Shown here piece by piece: positions 1 to 13,300 of a stretch of DNA of 64,000 bases (the first letter of the stretch is position 1; the number at the start of each line of letters is the position of its first letter). Position numbers and translations under genes: made by a program. The stretch is from Eulemur rufifrons (lineage: Eukaryota > Chordata > Mammalia > Primates > Lemuridae). The stretch is taken from positions 220,442,843 to 220,506,842 of the forward strand of contig NC_090989.1 in assembly GCF_041146395.1 (NCBI RefSeq), in the 5' to 3' direction. Below the pieces are notes generated by a model. It saw nothing but the letters and a program-made list of their open reading frames with translations, made no database searches and was not told the origin of the DNA.

Positions 1-1859
1 CTTGAATTTTGTGCTCTAGATTTAGAGAGCAGCTTAGATATGATAAAACAGACTCCTGTCAAGCACCATGACAATACTTCACTTCAAAGAACGTTGAAAC
101 ATCAAAATTTATGAACCATTGTGCACTCATCTTCTATTGTTCCTGTAACAAATTATCACAAACTTAGTGGCTTAAAACAATGCAAATTTATTTTCTTACA
201 GTTCTGCAAGTCAGAAGTCTAAAATCAAAGTGCAGATGTGGGGGTAGAATCTATTTCCTGCCTTTTTCAGCTTCTAGAGGCCACTTACATCCCTTGGCTC
301 TTGGTCCCTTTCTCCATCTTTATAGCACATCACTCCAACCTCTGATTCCCTTCTCATATCCCAGTTTTATGACTTTGAACCTTTTGTCCCCCACTCATAA
401 AGACCCTTGTGATTTCATTAAATCCACTCAAATAATCTACAATAATTTTTCCAACCCAAGATCCTTAACTTAATCTCATCTACAAAGTCCATTTTGCCAT
501 GTAATGTAACATATTCATAGTTCCAGGGATTAAGACATGAACAATTTTGGGGGCCATTATTCTGTCTGCCACACCTCGAATCACAAGCACCTCTCTACTA
601 AATACGGACAGCTTGTATTCGATCTCATTTCATTTATCATGTCATACATAATATGTTCCTGTAAACATGTATGAAATTTGCACATCTGCAAATCAAATAG
701 TTACTAACACATAAAAAGAGTAAGGGATTTAATCTGGTCCCTGAAACTTTAACAAATAAAGTAACATAAAATTCTTAATTATATTATACTTTTTATTCTC
801 AGCCTTCAATGATATATGTCTAATTATGTACATTTACCTTTTTTTTTCTTCCACAGTTGAAATCACAATTGAGTGGCTTAAATTTGATAAGCATCTGATT
901 AAGGCTAAAGATATCTAATGATATACAAATTTGTTTAAATTATATGAGCTTTATAAGACTAATATTAATTCTTCAATTTTTCTTGTATCTTACAAAAAAT
1001 AATCACACTAAAAATTATTCAAATAATTTCACAAAGACCACATTACTCCTGAAACAGAACTGTTGTCTAACAAACAGAAGCACTATGACATATTTAAAAA
1101 TCTCTGTTCTCAATGAGGAACTAAAGCCCAAAATAAGTTAATGAAATGCACATTAGGAATATCAATTCTAATGAGATAAGATCATAAGCTCTTCAAAATA
1201 TGAATTAGATCTATGTAGAAATAAGAGACTTGAGGTAGATTTTTTTCATGGTTTGTTTGGTTTTGTTTGGTTTCCCTTATGGGACAGAAAGCCACATGAA
1301 ACACTATTTCTATTTTCTGGTGAAATACCACTTAGTCTTGGATTGGGGTCCTTTACAAAATCATTAAGAATGCAAACATCTTGAAATAGTATTTTCTTGA
1401 ACTCTTAAGAGAAAATCATTTGACAAAAATTGACATAATTAAAATTAGTATTATTGTGTGCTCCCAAAAGAATTCATTTTTGTTCTGTCTGTCTTGCTTT
1501 ATAGCAAACAAGTAACAATGGAGTTCCATTTAAATATTTGTTTGACCGTATATCTAAATCTGGGTGCTTTATTATAACGCAAATAGGTAGTAAACAGCTC
1601 TTCACACTATTTTAAACTGTCCTTTTTTAATATGTAACTGTAAAAGGGATATACAATAATAGTATTACCTCAAGGGATGGATGTAAGGACTGCTTGAGAT
1701 AATATATATGAAATTCAAAGCCAGCACTCAGTAAATATTCAATAAATCACAGCTATTTTTATTAATAAGCAATTTAAAAAAGACCTCTCTTTTGGAAGAA
1801 ACATTGACTCTGCTCTTTTGAATTCACTAATTGTCACACACTTCTGTTGGTAGCATTAC
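1..1859 (-). other. TMC1 intron, partial (after human exon 17 equivalent)
   Basis: This is AT-rich intron sequence. It holds a MaLR LTR at about 120-573. The remainder, 574-1859, shows no exon with a plausible splice frame and no repeat I can name. Short ORFs here have no family resemblance. Confidence 0.7.
120..573 (-). repeat. MaLR LTR, MLT1-type
   Basis: Read on the minus strand, it starts TGTGGCAGACAGAATAATGG and ends in the pattern typical of MLT1 LTRs, including an AATAAATTTG polyadenylation region and the phrase TTTTAAGCCACTAAG. The whole ~450 bp follows the MLT1B-D consensus as I remember it, with TG and CA termini. No clear target duplication remains, as expected for an element of this age. 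The subfamily was not determined. Confidence 0.75.
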
Positions 1860-2021
1860 CTGTCCTACCATTGTCTCCCAGCAGGGACCTCGAGGTACAT
1901 CTGCAGGGTGAACATAAAAAGGTGGCCCAGTGCTATTTCCAGAGAGCGATGCATTGTAGGCCTTGATCATGTTGGCCTCCCACAGGGTAATATTGGCCTT
2001 TACTAGCTTCTCCTCTTCAAT
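1860..2021 (-). CDS. TMC1: TMC1 coding exon, extracellular loop after TM5, residues ~469-522 (human exon 17 equivalent)
   Basis: This phase-0 exon of 54 codons begins [20 protein letters not shown] and ends [12 protein letters not shown]. It encodes the hydrophilic loop following TM5. Three N-glycosylation sequons are visible: Asn478-Ile-Thr, Asn491-Ala-Ser and Asn497-Ser-Thr. Arg512, a recurrent human nonsense site, is Arg (CGA) here. The acceptor is tttctag before ATTGAA and the donor is CAG followed by gtaatg. This is the last TMC1 exon in the window. The exon carrying the next transmembrane helices was not found in 1-1859 and must lie past the left edge. Confidence 0.96.
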
Positions 2022-2318
<297 letters not shown>

Positions 2319-3170
2319 CTACAAGGAGACATAAAGAAGGAACTAGGTTAAAGGTGTTTAAAATTATTATTGTTTTCCCCAGAATTTTGGAAAATTCCCT
2401 GCTAGGTTACTTTAATCTTTTATAAGACTAAAAAAGGATTATTTCATGCATTTTTAGAATTTGATCTAAATAAAACAACAAAGACAATATTTAACACATA
2501 TTCTCAAGATATACATGTGTAGGAGCACGTGTATGTGCCAGTAGTAATACTCTACTTCCTGGCATAGTGAGGAATGCAATTTACATCACTCTCTACCCAG
2601 AGAACACCTACCGTTCTACATGGCAACTGATTCTAATACAGTGAGGCACTTCGCAACAAGATTTCCAAGGGAAATAGAAAATGATTTGCTTGAGGATGAG
2701 ATCCAAACTGGAAATACTAATTTTATAATCATCAACCTATGGGCTAATTTAATCAGTTAAAATTGTTGAACTCCCTGAGATGGGCTCAGGACTAAATACT
2801 GAATCTTGGGGAATGCAAACTTTTAGGGACAAAAAAAAATGTGATGGGTTTTATTGAAGAAAAGAGAATAGATTCAGAGAAACAAATAGAGAACACATGA
2901 TATAATGTTATAGAAGCCAAGGTAGAAATGTTTTAAAAATGAAAGACTGATCTATCATGCCAAAGGCAAGAGAGTGATGGAGGAGAATGAGAGACAGAGA
3001 GAGAGAGAGAGAACATGAATAGGAACATGAACAGTAGGAAATGTTGTTCTTATCTCTTGACTGTTCAGTGCCGTTATGATTATATTATTAGGGTAAATTA
3101 AGTCAAAGGAAAGAATCCAAAACATGCACTAATTTTATAATGGGGGGAAAAAAAGATTTCAAGAAACTCT

Positions 3171-3506
3171 GGCTGGGCACAGTGGCTCACGCCTGTAATC
3201 CTAGCACTCTGGGAGGCCGAGGCGGGTGGATCACTCAAGGTCAGGAGTTCGAGACCAGCCTGAGCAAGAGCGAGACCCTGTCTCTACTAAAAATACAAAG
3301 AAATTATCTGGCCAACTAAAATATATATAGAAAAAATTAGCCGGGCATGGTGGCACATGCCTGTAGTTCCAGCTACTCAGGAGGCTGAGGCAGTAGGATC
3401 GCTTAAGCCCAGGAGTTTGAGGTTGCTGTGAGCTAGGCTGACGCCACGGCACTCACTCTAGCCCAGGCAACAAAGCAAGACTCCGTCTCAAAAAAAAAAA
3501 AAAAAA
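3171..3506 (+). repeat. Lemur-type Alu SINE
   Basis: This is a full dimeric Alu beginning GGCTGGGCACAGTGGCTCAC and ending in an A tail (3490-3506). Internal Pol III box A and B regions are recognisable in the left monomer. The right monomer has the strepsirrhine form GCTAGGCTGACGCCACGGCA and is preceded by an extra A/T-rich insert. It is flanked by a 10-bp target duplication, aagaaactct, at 3161-3170 and 3505-3514. It is antisense to TMC1, the orientation in which Alus most often supply cryptic splice sites. Confidence 0.95.
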
Positions 3507-4849
3507 GAAACTCTGGTGACTGTCTTTCCCAATTTGGCTCAAATTGTCACCACTAAACATTTCCTATTTTCCACTGTGGACTCCACGTTTTGAATGACTA
3601 TAACTACCAGCTATATTTAGAAAATAATTGCTAATATGTTTGTGTCATTTTTATTAAGAACATTATATAAGTTATGACCATCAGGATTCAAACTCAGCAC
3701 GACATAATATAAAATCAGCATGATATAACTGCAGTCTAATGTAAAAACTTGGCAGATCCTGTGAAATCTTATATAAGGTAAATTTAAATTTGGCTTCATC
3801 AAATTTATAAAGTTATTCATGAACCCCCATTGCTACCTTCATTGGCCCCTAAGACTCAGGGGCTGCCTGAAATTGATGTTAAAGAGGTTCCTACAAAGAG
3901 TGATTCTTTTAATGATAATCAACTACTCATCCTTTAATATGGTTCATTTATACAAAAATATGATCAATATGAATCATGGGCCAAACATGCATGACAATTT
4001 TGCCTACACATACTATTATATCTGTACGAGAGAATTTTGAAAGCAAACTTAGTAAATGGTTAGAGGTGTTCTTCTGTTTTAAATAAATAAAATCCCTTTG
4101 CCCAATGACTTATTTTATAGGTTTTCATGAAGTGACTATGATATTATAGTCTTTAAAATATATGGACTCTCATCTTTATTGGCACCACTTTAGAAATACA
4201 TATAATGTTTTTATTTGGAGCCATTTTTGGTAAGTATTATAGATTCTACCATTTGCTTTTCCAGATATTTTAGGAAATTCTATGCGTATGAAGACTTATC
4301 TTAACATTTTGATCTACAGGGCTCCGCAAAAGTTTGAGTGTGGGAAGTCTACACTTCCCACAGCCTAAATCTGCACATATTATATTTTGAAAATGCCCAA
4401 GCTCAAAATGATATCATATTGTATGCTAGAACACTTTATGAAAGGGAGCAGGCCCTAGCAACAACTCATGACCAGTGATTTCCTGATTCTAAATATCTAC
4501 CTCTAGCCTCCTTTCTCTGACCTGCTAAAGGGGCAGATACGATAAAGACAAATAACAATCATAAAGCTTAATTACTGGCAAGGAGCTGGCCTTCCTCATC
4601 TGCATAGCATTTGGAGGGAGAGGAAGTAAGTCAGGGGGAGGAGGAGATAGAGAGGTACAGTCAGGCTTCTAGTAAAAAACAGAGGGAAGTCCCAAGTTGC
4701 CCAAAGTTGGGAGGCCATCTGAATGATTCCAGTGGAATCAATATAGGGCCCAAGGGATGTGTCATGGCTGCTTCAAAGAATTCAGTTAACAACTGGATCT
4801 TTCAATGATGGGGGATTTATGGAGACAGCAACATAGGGTCATAAAAACA

Positions 4850-5010
4850 GTCTTGGACTTGAAATCAAGACTCAAGGTTCTTACCCTGATGCTTCTTCTA
4901 ACTCTGTGACCATAAATGCATCATCCAATTCCCTGAGATTCATCATTTCCTTCTGTAAAATGTAGTGGTTGGACTGTATGTTTTCTAATATCTTTTCTGA
5001 CTCTAACTTA
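4850..5010 (+). repeat. MIR SINE relic
   Basis: The MIR core pattern is visible: the 'actctgtgaccataaatgca' region followed by 'tctgtaaaatg'. Boundaries are approximate. Confidence 0.6.
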
Positions 5011-5138
5011 TCCTCAAATTATAAAATGAAAAACTGATAGTAGACTTAGAATTAAGACTTGAATAGAGTGGAAAATGCACAATAAATTTGGTTAACTGTA
5101 AGGCGGGATGGGTGGTAGGCAAAGAGTGGCCTTATTTA

Positions 5139-6198
<1,060 letters not shown>

Positions 6199-7244
6199 TT
6201 AACCCACCAATCAGAATTAAAAGAAAAAAAAGAAAAGAAAGAAAAAAAAGGGGAGGATAGGGAGCAAAAAAATGATAATTATAGGTAAATTGGAGAAGCA
6301 ATACCTAAAAGACATTTTTTAACAAGCTTGTTCTAATGAACAGAAAATAGATTTTTAAGGTTTTTTTGTTTGTTTAATTTTTAAATTGTTCATTTTCCAG
6401 GCCTTCAAAATTAAAAGACTACTCAGCATTGATGATTTTAATAAACAGGTACATAAAAAACACTTTTTTATTATTTTACTTACACCAAGACATTAATGTC
6501 ATACAAATTGTTCTTGAAGGGATAAGAATCCCTTTAAGAATCTGATGAAAACCACTGACTCCCTCCTGAGAAAAAAAAATATGTATAGACTTTTTTACAT
6601 ATTAACCCTATTCCACACAACTTTAGTTCCCAGACCACCTGAAGCCTATGGACGGACTAAACCAGGCTGAGAAACTCCTATCTGAAATTTAATTCCCACG
6701 AGAATCTCCTCCCAAAAAGCGATTACATTGAATGCATTAAATTTCTGTCTACTCTACAATTCTTGACCGAAAATCAAGATTTGTATACAACTTTAATGTC
6801 AAGTGGTTACATATATTCTAATCAGTGGTTTTTATTTATTTATTTATTTTTTGCTTGAGGAGCTGCATTTACTTATAGGTTTATTTTAGTGGTTGGAGAT
6901 CTATATTCCACCTACTCCATTTCCTTTTTTCCCCATCACTATAAATAGCAAAATTGAAATTTCTTATGACATATATCATAAAACAGTCCCATAAGGTTTT
7001 GGTTTTTTAAATATAATAGTCATATGGAACCAAAAGAAGAAAGAGAAGCAGTGACATAAAGCTGACATTGTAGGTTGACAGGCATCTATCTCTAAGGTCA
7101 TCTAGATTCCCCCATCATTAGCTCCACTCCTTATGGAGGTTTAAATATTTTAAACAGGCTAACATGTTATGAAAAATGACCACAAATAATTATTCCTTTC
7201 TTCCTTCCACCACTTTATCTTTTGCAAATGGTGATTACGTGTAT

Positions 7245-7405
7245 GCACTTGTTCTCCTCAAAAACTTAGCAAGAGGTCAAGGTAGTTACGCTCCTTGTTA
7301 CAGATGGGGAAGCTGAATCTCAAAGATGTGAAATGATTTTTCTGGATATTGTCCACCAGTACATCACAGAGACAGGTCAAGGGCTCAGGTCTTCTGACTT
7401 TGCTG
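7245..7405 (+). repeat. MIRb SINE relic
   Basis: It matches the MIRb 3' half: 'ttacagatggggaagctgaa' is followed by a region corresponding to the usual 'aggtcacacag' and 'gtctgact' segments. Strongly diverged. Confidence 0.55.
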
Positions 7406-8268
7406 CAGTCTCTAAGCTAGGACACCAGGAGCTGGGCTGAACCATAGAAAATGCGTTTTTTGCAGGTCAAAAAGAAATCAGACATTCCCTATGGAATTAA
7501 CCTAGGAAGAAAATGATTTATTTGATTAATATACCACAGTCCATTTTTTGCACTGTCATTGTGCAAAAGTTAGGACCTCAAGTAAAAATGGCCACTGGAC
7601 CAATAAGTTTTCAATGGAGTTTTGTCAATGACAATGTTTTATAGCTGAAGACGGCTTCCCAGGAGGATGAGCAAATTAGGATCATCTAATATGTGGAAAA
7701 TAACATGAAAAGGGGTGGAATAATGAAAGGAATGAGGAAGGATACCAAAGACAAACTTCTGCTGACAACATTTTTTATTGAAATATAATCCTGATGGCTA
7801 AAAAATATTCTGTGTACAGAGCTATTCTTTACAGAGAAAAAAATGTGCATAGGAAAATTTCTCCTCTTTCAAGGGAGCTATAGTTTCCAACTCCTATGTC
7901 TATGAATAGCAATCTCAATATATCATTTGCTTTGCCAAGGAAGTTGGGGAAGGCAATTGTAGCATTTATGCTGTTGCCTAAGGTTTTCATAGTCAATTTC
8001 TTGCCTTGGACCACAAGTTTGCAGCTCCATTTATGAACTGGGGTCATCTGGTTATTTTATGGGTACATGGGGATGTTTTTAATAAATCAAAGAAATACCT
8101 CCATAAATCCTAAGCCAACAGAGTCACTATAATGTAGTCTTTCTCTGCTAAAATGGAAATCATAATGAGAAAGGGGATTGAGAGGGAGGTAGGAAACAAC
8201 TTTCTAGAAGCTCATAGGATAAACCACTACACAAGAATAAGAAAATTATTGCAAGGATGATACTAACC

Positions 8269-9337
8269 AAGTAGTCCCCCCTTATGTGAAGTTTCAGTTC
8301 GTAGTAATCAACCTCGGTCCAAAAATATTAAATGGAAACTTCCAGAAATGAATGACTAATAAGTTTTAAATTGCACACCATTCTGAGTAGTGCTGTGATG
8401 GAATCCCATCCCACTCCATCCTGCCGGGGACGTGAATCCTCCCTCTGTCCAGCATATCCACGCTGTCTATACTCTCCACCCATTACTCACTTATTAGTCT
8501 TCGTGGTTATCAAATCCACTGTTGTGGTATGGTAGTGTTCAAGTCCCCCTTACTTTACTTCATAATGGCCTCTTCTTACTTGACTTGTAAATTGGCTAAA
8601 TTTTAGTAGTTTTCAATGATTTTGTCTCCCTACTTAGCATGAAGAATGACTCATAAGCAACATAACTGAACCTTCTTATAAAGACTTTTTATTGCAATGT
8701 GTTCCGAGAACACAATATGAAGCCTGCAAAAACTGCCTTGTTCACATCTTTAGCCTTGCCCTTTTTAGTGCCCTTCCATGTTCCATCTTTTAGTACAGGT
8801 ATCAGAATCTTTTCACCACCTACATGGATTTAAGAATGCCACCTCTCTTTCAAATTTTCCACCACTGAATCATTGTTGTCTGTTTTGACCTCCAACAGCT
8901 TCTGACAAATTCCATTCTGTTCCCTCTTTTATCTAAAATAAAGCTTACTTTGCACCAAATTAAAAAAAAAAAAGAAGAATAGTGATGTTGGCAATTCAGA
9001 TATGCCAAAGAGAAGCCATAAAATGCTTCCTTTGAGCTAAAAGGCTAAAGTTCTCAATAAAAAAAGAAAAAAAATCAAATGCTGAGGTGGCTAAGATCTA
9101 CGGTAACAATGAATCTTCCATCTGTGAAATTGAAAAAAAGACAAAAGAAATTTGTGCCAGTTTTGCTGTTGCACCTCACTCTGCAAAAGTTATGGCCACA
9201 GTGCTTGATAAGGGCTTTATTAAGATGAAAAAGACATTAAATTTGTGGGTGACAGACATGAACAGAAATGTGTTTCAATTGACAGCATTCACCAGGGGTC
9301 TTAGAACACATTTCACTAGGATAAAGGGGGACTACTA
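8269..9337 (+). mobile_element. Tigger-type DNA transposon (pogo/Tc1-mariner superfamily), copy A, with internal insertion
   Basis: The ends are complementary: AGTAGTCCCCCCTTATG at the left and ATAAAGGGGGACTACTA at the right, followed by TA. The body contains the Tigger-like phrases 'ccaaaaatattaaatgg' and 'atgccaaagagaagcc'. Near the right end it encodes a decayed N-terminal transposase DNA-binding segment (KIYGNNESSI and ASFAVAP are readable at 9087-9386). A ~400-bp foreign segment interrupts it at about 8571-8975. A second copy of the same element, without that insert, lies at 55185-55906. The family looks like the Tigger3/4 group, but I did not fix the name. Confidence 0.8.
8571..8975 (+). 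repeat. Unidentified insertion with A tail inside Tigger copy A
   Basis: Comparison with the uninterrupted copy at 55185-55906 shows extra sequence here between 'ataatggcc' and 'tagtgatg'. On the plus strand it ends with AATAAA (8937-8942) about 20 bp before an A run at 8960-8971, which looks like a 3'-UTR-type retrocopy. On the minus strand another AATAAA falls near 8688-8693, so the orientation is not fully certain. I could not match it to a gene. Confidence 0.5.
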
Positions 9338-9374
9338 TATTGAATTCTTGAGAAAGAAGAAACTGCAGCAAATA

Positions 9375-10629
9375 TTAGTTCATTAAATATGAAATGTCCA
9401 ATTTCAAATCAAAAGGGTACTTTATTATATCTCAAACAAGAAGCGGTACAATTAATCAAAGTGTGGACCTAAACTATCGACACAGTTTTGCCGTCTTAAC
9501 AGTAGCTTGTTTATGCCAGCAGCCAAGGAGCCTGGAGAGCCAGTGGCGATGAAATCACGAAAGATGTTTTCCACAGCTTGTTGAGAATTGAATATTTTTC
9601 CTTGCAAGAAGTGGTCTAAAGCCTGAAGAAGTGATAGTCAATTGTTGCAAGATCTGATCAATACAGTGGATGACAGAGAGTTTCCAATTCCAGCTGCCGT
9701 AGTTTGAGCAGTGTTGCAGTGTTGTTTGTGTGACACGTGGTCAAGCATTGTCTTGCAAGAGGATTGGCCTGTCTCTATTGACCAAGCTCAGCTGCTTAAT
9801 CACAATCATTTCATTCAGTTGGTTGCAGTAGACATCTGCTGTAATCAATTGACCCAGTTTCATGAAGCCATAGTGGATAATACCAGCACTGGACCACCAA
9901 ACAGACACCATTAGGTTTTTTGATGAATATTCAGTTTTGGACTGTGTTTCAGCACTTCATCTTTATCCAACCATTGTGCCAAACACTTGCAATTGTCAAA
10001 AAGAATCCATTTTTCATCACATGTAACAATATGGTGTAGATATGGTTCACCTTTATGTTGTGACAGCAAAGCAAGGCAAGCTTCCAGATGATTTCTCTTA
10101 TGATGCTCATTTAATTCATGTGGTATTCATCTATCCAGCTTCTTTATCTTGCTGGTTTGTTCCAAATGGTCCAATATTGTTGGAATACTTACATCAAACC
10201 TTGCTGCTAATTCACATGTGGGGTGAGATGGATTCACTTCCACTATAGCTTTCAACTCATCATTATTCACTTTGGTGTCAGGTCACTCATGTGGTTCATT
10301 TTCAAGATTAAAATCACCAAAATGGAACTTCTCAAACCATTGACATACTGTGTGCATTCATTAGCCACATCCTTTGCAAACACTTCTCTGATATTTTGAG
10401 CTGTCTATGCTGCATTGGTTCCACAGTGGAACCAATCCATGGTTTCACAAAAATTACTCTAAAAAAAAATTGAAAGATAATCACAAACCAAAACATATGT
10501 TTGAAAGACTGAGGATGTACCTTCACAATAAACACAAAACAAGAAGTGTCAGAGTGAAATGTCAGAGATATCAATTGTCTAACTTAGTACTTAAGGAAAT
10601 TGGTCATTTCGTCGTACTTAATAACCTAA
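9375..10629 (-). mobile_element. Mariner-family DNA transposon, near full length, transposase on minus strand
   Basis: It is bounded by TA dinucleotides (9373-9374 and 10630-10631). Terminal inverted repeats TTAGTTCATTAA... and, on the other strand, TTAGGTTATTAA... both run on to GAAATG.CCAATTTC, with a 3-bp gap between them. The 1255-bp length fits a complete mariner. On the minus strand the transposase remnant shows TCDEKWILFD (near 10005), a DNA-box region LQDNA (near 9750) and TIDYHFF (near 9620), corresponding to the three catalytic acidic positions. In-frame stops and shifts break it, for example TGA just after LQDNA. It is close to the HSMAR2 type; a dead copy. Confidence 0.85.
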
Positions 10630-10689
10630 TATTGGACTGTAAAGGATAACACAAAAGTACAAATTCATAGTATATTGGCTACAACCATT

Positions 10690-10855
10690 GGTCATTCCTT
10701 TCTTTGTCATCTATTTCCCCAACCGAGCACCACAAGGACAAAGACTTTATTTTGTTCACCATTAAATCCTCAGATATTAGATAGCTTCCTAGGTTGTCCA
10801 TAGTATAATAAGTGCTCCATAAATAGTGATTAAATGAATGAATAAATACATAAGT
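10690..10855 (+). repeat. L2 LINE 3' end relic
   Basis: The L2 3' pattern is present: 'ccacaaggacaaagacttta' through 'agtgctccataaat' and 'gattaaatgaatgaataaa'. Confidence 0.65.
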
Positions 10856-11974
10856 TGTCATTCTGGAAGTAAATTTAGCACTGGAAAGAGCATCACCAAA
10901 TAAATACATGTAGCATAAATTGCTTTTGCATGGTACATAACGTACCATAGATTCTTATTATGCCATTGCTGTTCAATTCTGTCCTTGTCATTATAATAGG
11001 TTTCAACAATATCCTCTCATTTTGTAAATAGTTACCATTAATTCTGGACTACCACCCTCCTTAGTCTATGCTTGTAAGAGGTCAATTTTTCATGTTGAAT
11101 ATCATAATCATAGATGCAGTTCATAAAGCAGTAACAGGAAATGGAATATAGTGGATTTAAATCTTTCATACCTCACTGCTTTTCTGCTCCAAGCAGTTTT
11201 GAAACAAGTCAACTGCAGTTTGAGGAAGTGGAAAAAATCATATGCTTTGTGGGACTTGCCAGGACATCATGCCTTGTAGGCCAGTCCCACTTACCCTTCC
11301 ACAGCCCATGATATGGTCTCAAATCCATCATTAGAGAAATCAAACATTGTCATCGCCAATGAAAATATCTTGGAGAAGTAAAATATTAGATTGGGGTCTA
11401 TGAGGGACTCTGAATGTTTTTCTCTAATTAGATAAGAGACATTTCTTCAACAAAGAAAAATTAATTGGGGGTGGGGGTAGTGGTAGGAGGGTAGAAAGAG
11501 AAACAGTTTTGACTCTAAGATCCCATGTAAGGATATCAAGAGATACAGAAGATGTTTAGGCAGGGCATTAGGTACGTACGTCACAGCTGTCTGGGTAAAC
11601 AGGTACTAAAGAAGTGAAAAGAAAGTGGACAAAGGCACTGACAATCCAGGTAAAAGGGAAAAAATAAAGTTTCACTCATTTAGAAGATTTGCCTTGATTT
11701 TAATGTAATTTTGGAAGATGTGAGGGTCTTGTAAGATTAAAAACTTTGTTTTGATAGGTTTAATTTTCTTTCTTGTTTTTTACAAAATTTTTGGCCATAG
11801 GAGTCATTTCAAGGCCATGAAGCTACAAACAAATTTGACAACAGGTAAGGAACAATTTTAATGTAGAATTTAAACAAATTGAAAAGGATACCCAGGACAA
11901 GTTAGAGCCAGGCCCTTGTCACCATCAACATGAATGAGTCTATATCATAAATTAAAAAAAAAATAAGTGCAGAA

Positions 11975-12155
11975 TTAGAGAATGGTGTTGTTCAAAGCCA
12001 AGTTCTACAATTTACTGGCTATTTGAGCTTAGTCAAATCATCAAACTCTGCTGAGTCTTAATTTATTTATCTGTCCAGTAGGAACAACTAACACCTACTC
12101 AACCCAGTATACAAGATTGATGAGAGGAACAAATTGACCTGTGTAAGGAGATGAA
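11975..12155 (+). repeat. MIR SINE relic
   Basis: The core pattern 'ttactggctatttgagctta' is followed by a diverged 'tcatctgt' region. Boundaries are approximate. Confidence 0.6.
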
Positions 12156-12201
12156 CAATATAGAGAGGTGGCAAGGTGTGGTGGGTAGAAAATACTTTCT
12201 C

Positions 12202-12347
12202 TTTTTTTTTCTTTTTCTTTTTCTTTTTTGTAGAGACAGGGTCTTGCTGTTGAAGAGGCTGGTCTCAAACTCCTGGCCTAAAGCAATTCTCCCACCTCAG
12301 CCTCACAAAGTGCTGGAATTACAGGCCTGAGTCACCATGCCCTGCCT
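12202..12347 (-). repeat. Free left Alu monomer (FLAM-like)
   Basis: On the minus strand it begins GGCAGGGCATGGTGACTCAG, runs through the left-monomer consensus and ends in an A-rich tail, seen on the plus strand as a T/C run at 12202-12230. There is no right monomer. It has inserted into, or at the edge of, a MIR whose remainder continues to about 12560. Confidence 0.8.
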
Positions 12348-12349
12348 GG

Positions 12350-12560
12350 TGAACATACCTTTTGAACTAGAAAAATCTAGGTTTAAATTGGTCCTCTGGG
12401 CAAATGACGTGGGCCAGTCATTTAGTATCTCTGAGTTTTATTTTATTACCTGTAAAATGGTGAAATTAATACCCACTTTGTAATGTTTAAGGGTTAAAGG
12501 TGATGCAATTTAAACTGATGCATGGTGGATGCTCAAAAAATGTTAATTGTTATTATTATT
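12350..12560 (+). repeat. MIR SINE relic
   Basis: The pattern 'gggccagtcatttagtatctc' to 'cctgtaaaatggtgaaatta' and then 'gatgctcaaaaaatgtta' matches the MIR core and tail. Its 5' part seems to lie left of the Alu monomer. Confidence 0.65.
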
Positions 12561-13226
12561 TCAAATATAAATTAGTATAAATTATAATTATTGTTTCAGA
12601 TCCAGAAATATGGATAAAATATTGTAATTTTGCCAAATATAAACATGTGTTGAAGGCTGGTTTACAGTATAGGTAGGTTTATGTTCTATATATAAAATAA
12701 ATACATATGATAGTCTATATAGACAAAAATTTTAACACCAGTTGGGGTTATATATGGCACATGATTTAGATATTTGAAGATATTATTAGCCTATTCTATG
12801 AATATTATTATGGCCAGGCTCATAAACAGAAAAAATATAACTAATCCCAGGAAACCCTGCAATAGGGAAAAGTCTTGAAAAGCCTATTGGGATAAGACAG
12901 CAAGGAGTTTCTCATCAAGGCATGCATTCCCTGAATGATTTAGCTGTTTCCATTAGTTCAGCTTCTGTAAAATATATCAGTGAATTTTTAAGTTTTAGCT
13001 TGACAACTGTTTTTAATGGGAACAGTTGTGTCTTGATATCAAACCACCTTTACATTGGGATATAAAACTTCAAACTCAGGGGGACAACATATGAAGGAGC
13101 TGGTGGTTTCCATGTCATGTAACTTCACAACATTATATTGTGTTAACTTGCTTTTAATACTTACGTGACTACATTTACTATGAAGATTTCTAAGCTTCTG
13201 ATGTGGTTAGGAATATACACTGACCT

Positions 13227-13300
13227 GGAAAGAAAAGGAAGAAAGGAAGGAAAAAGGTAGGAAAAAAGGAAGGAATGGCACAAGGGAGGGGGAAAAGAAC
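13227..13300 (+). repeat. Purine-rich (GGAA-type) low-complexity tract
   Basis: An almost pure G/A stretch of degenerate ggaa/gaaa units. Confidence 0.7.
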
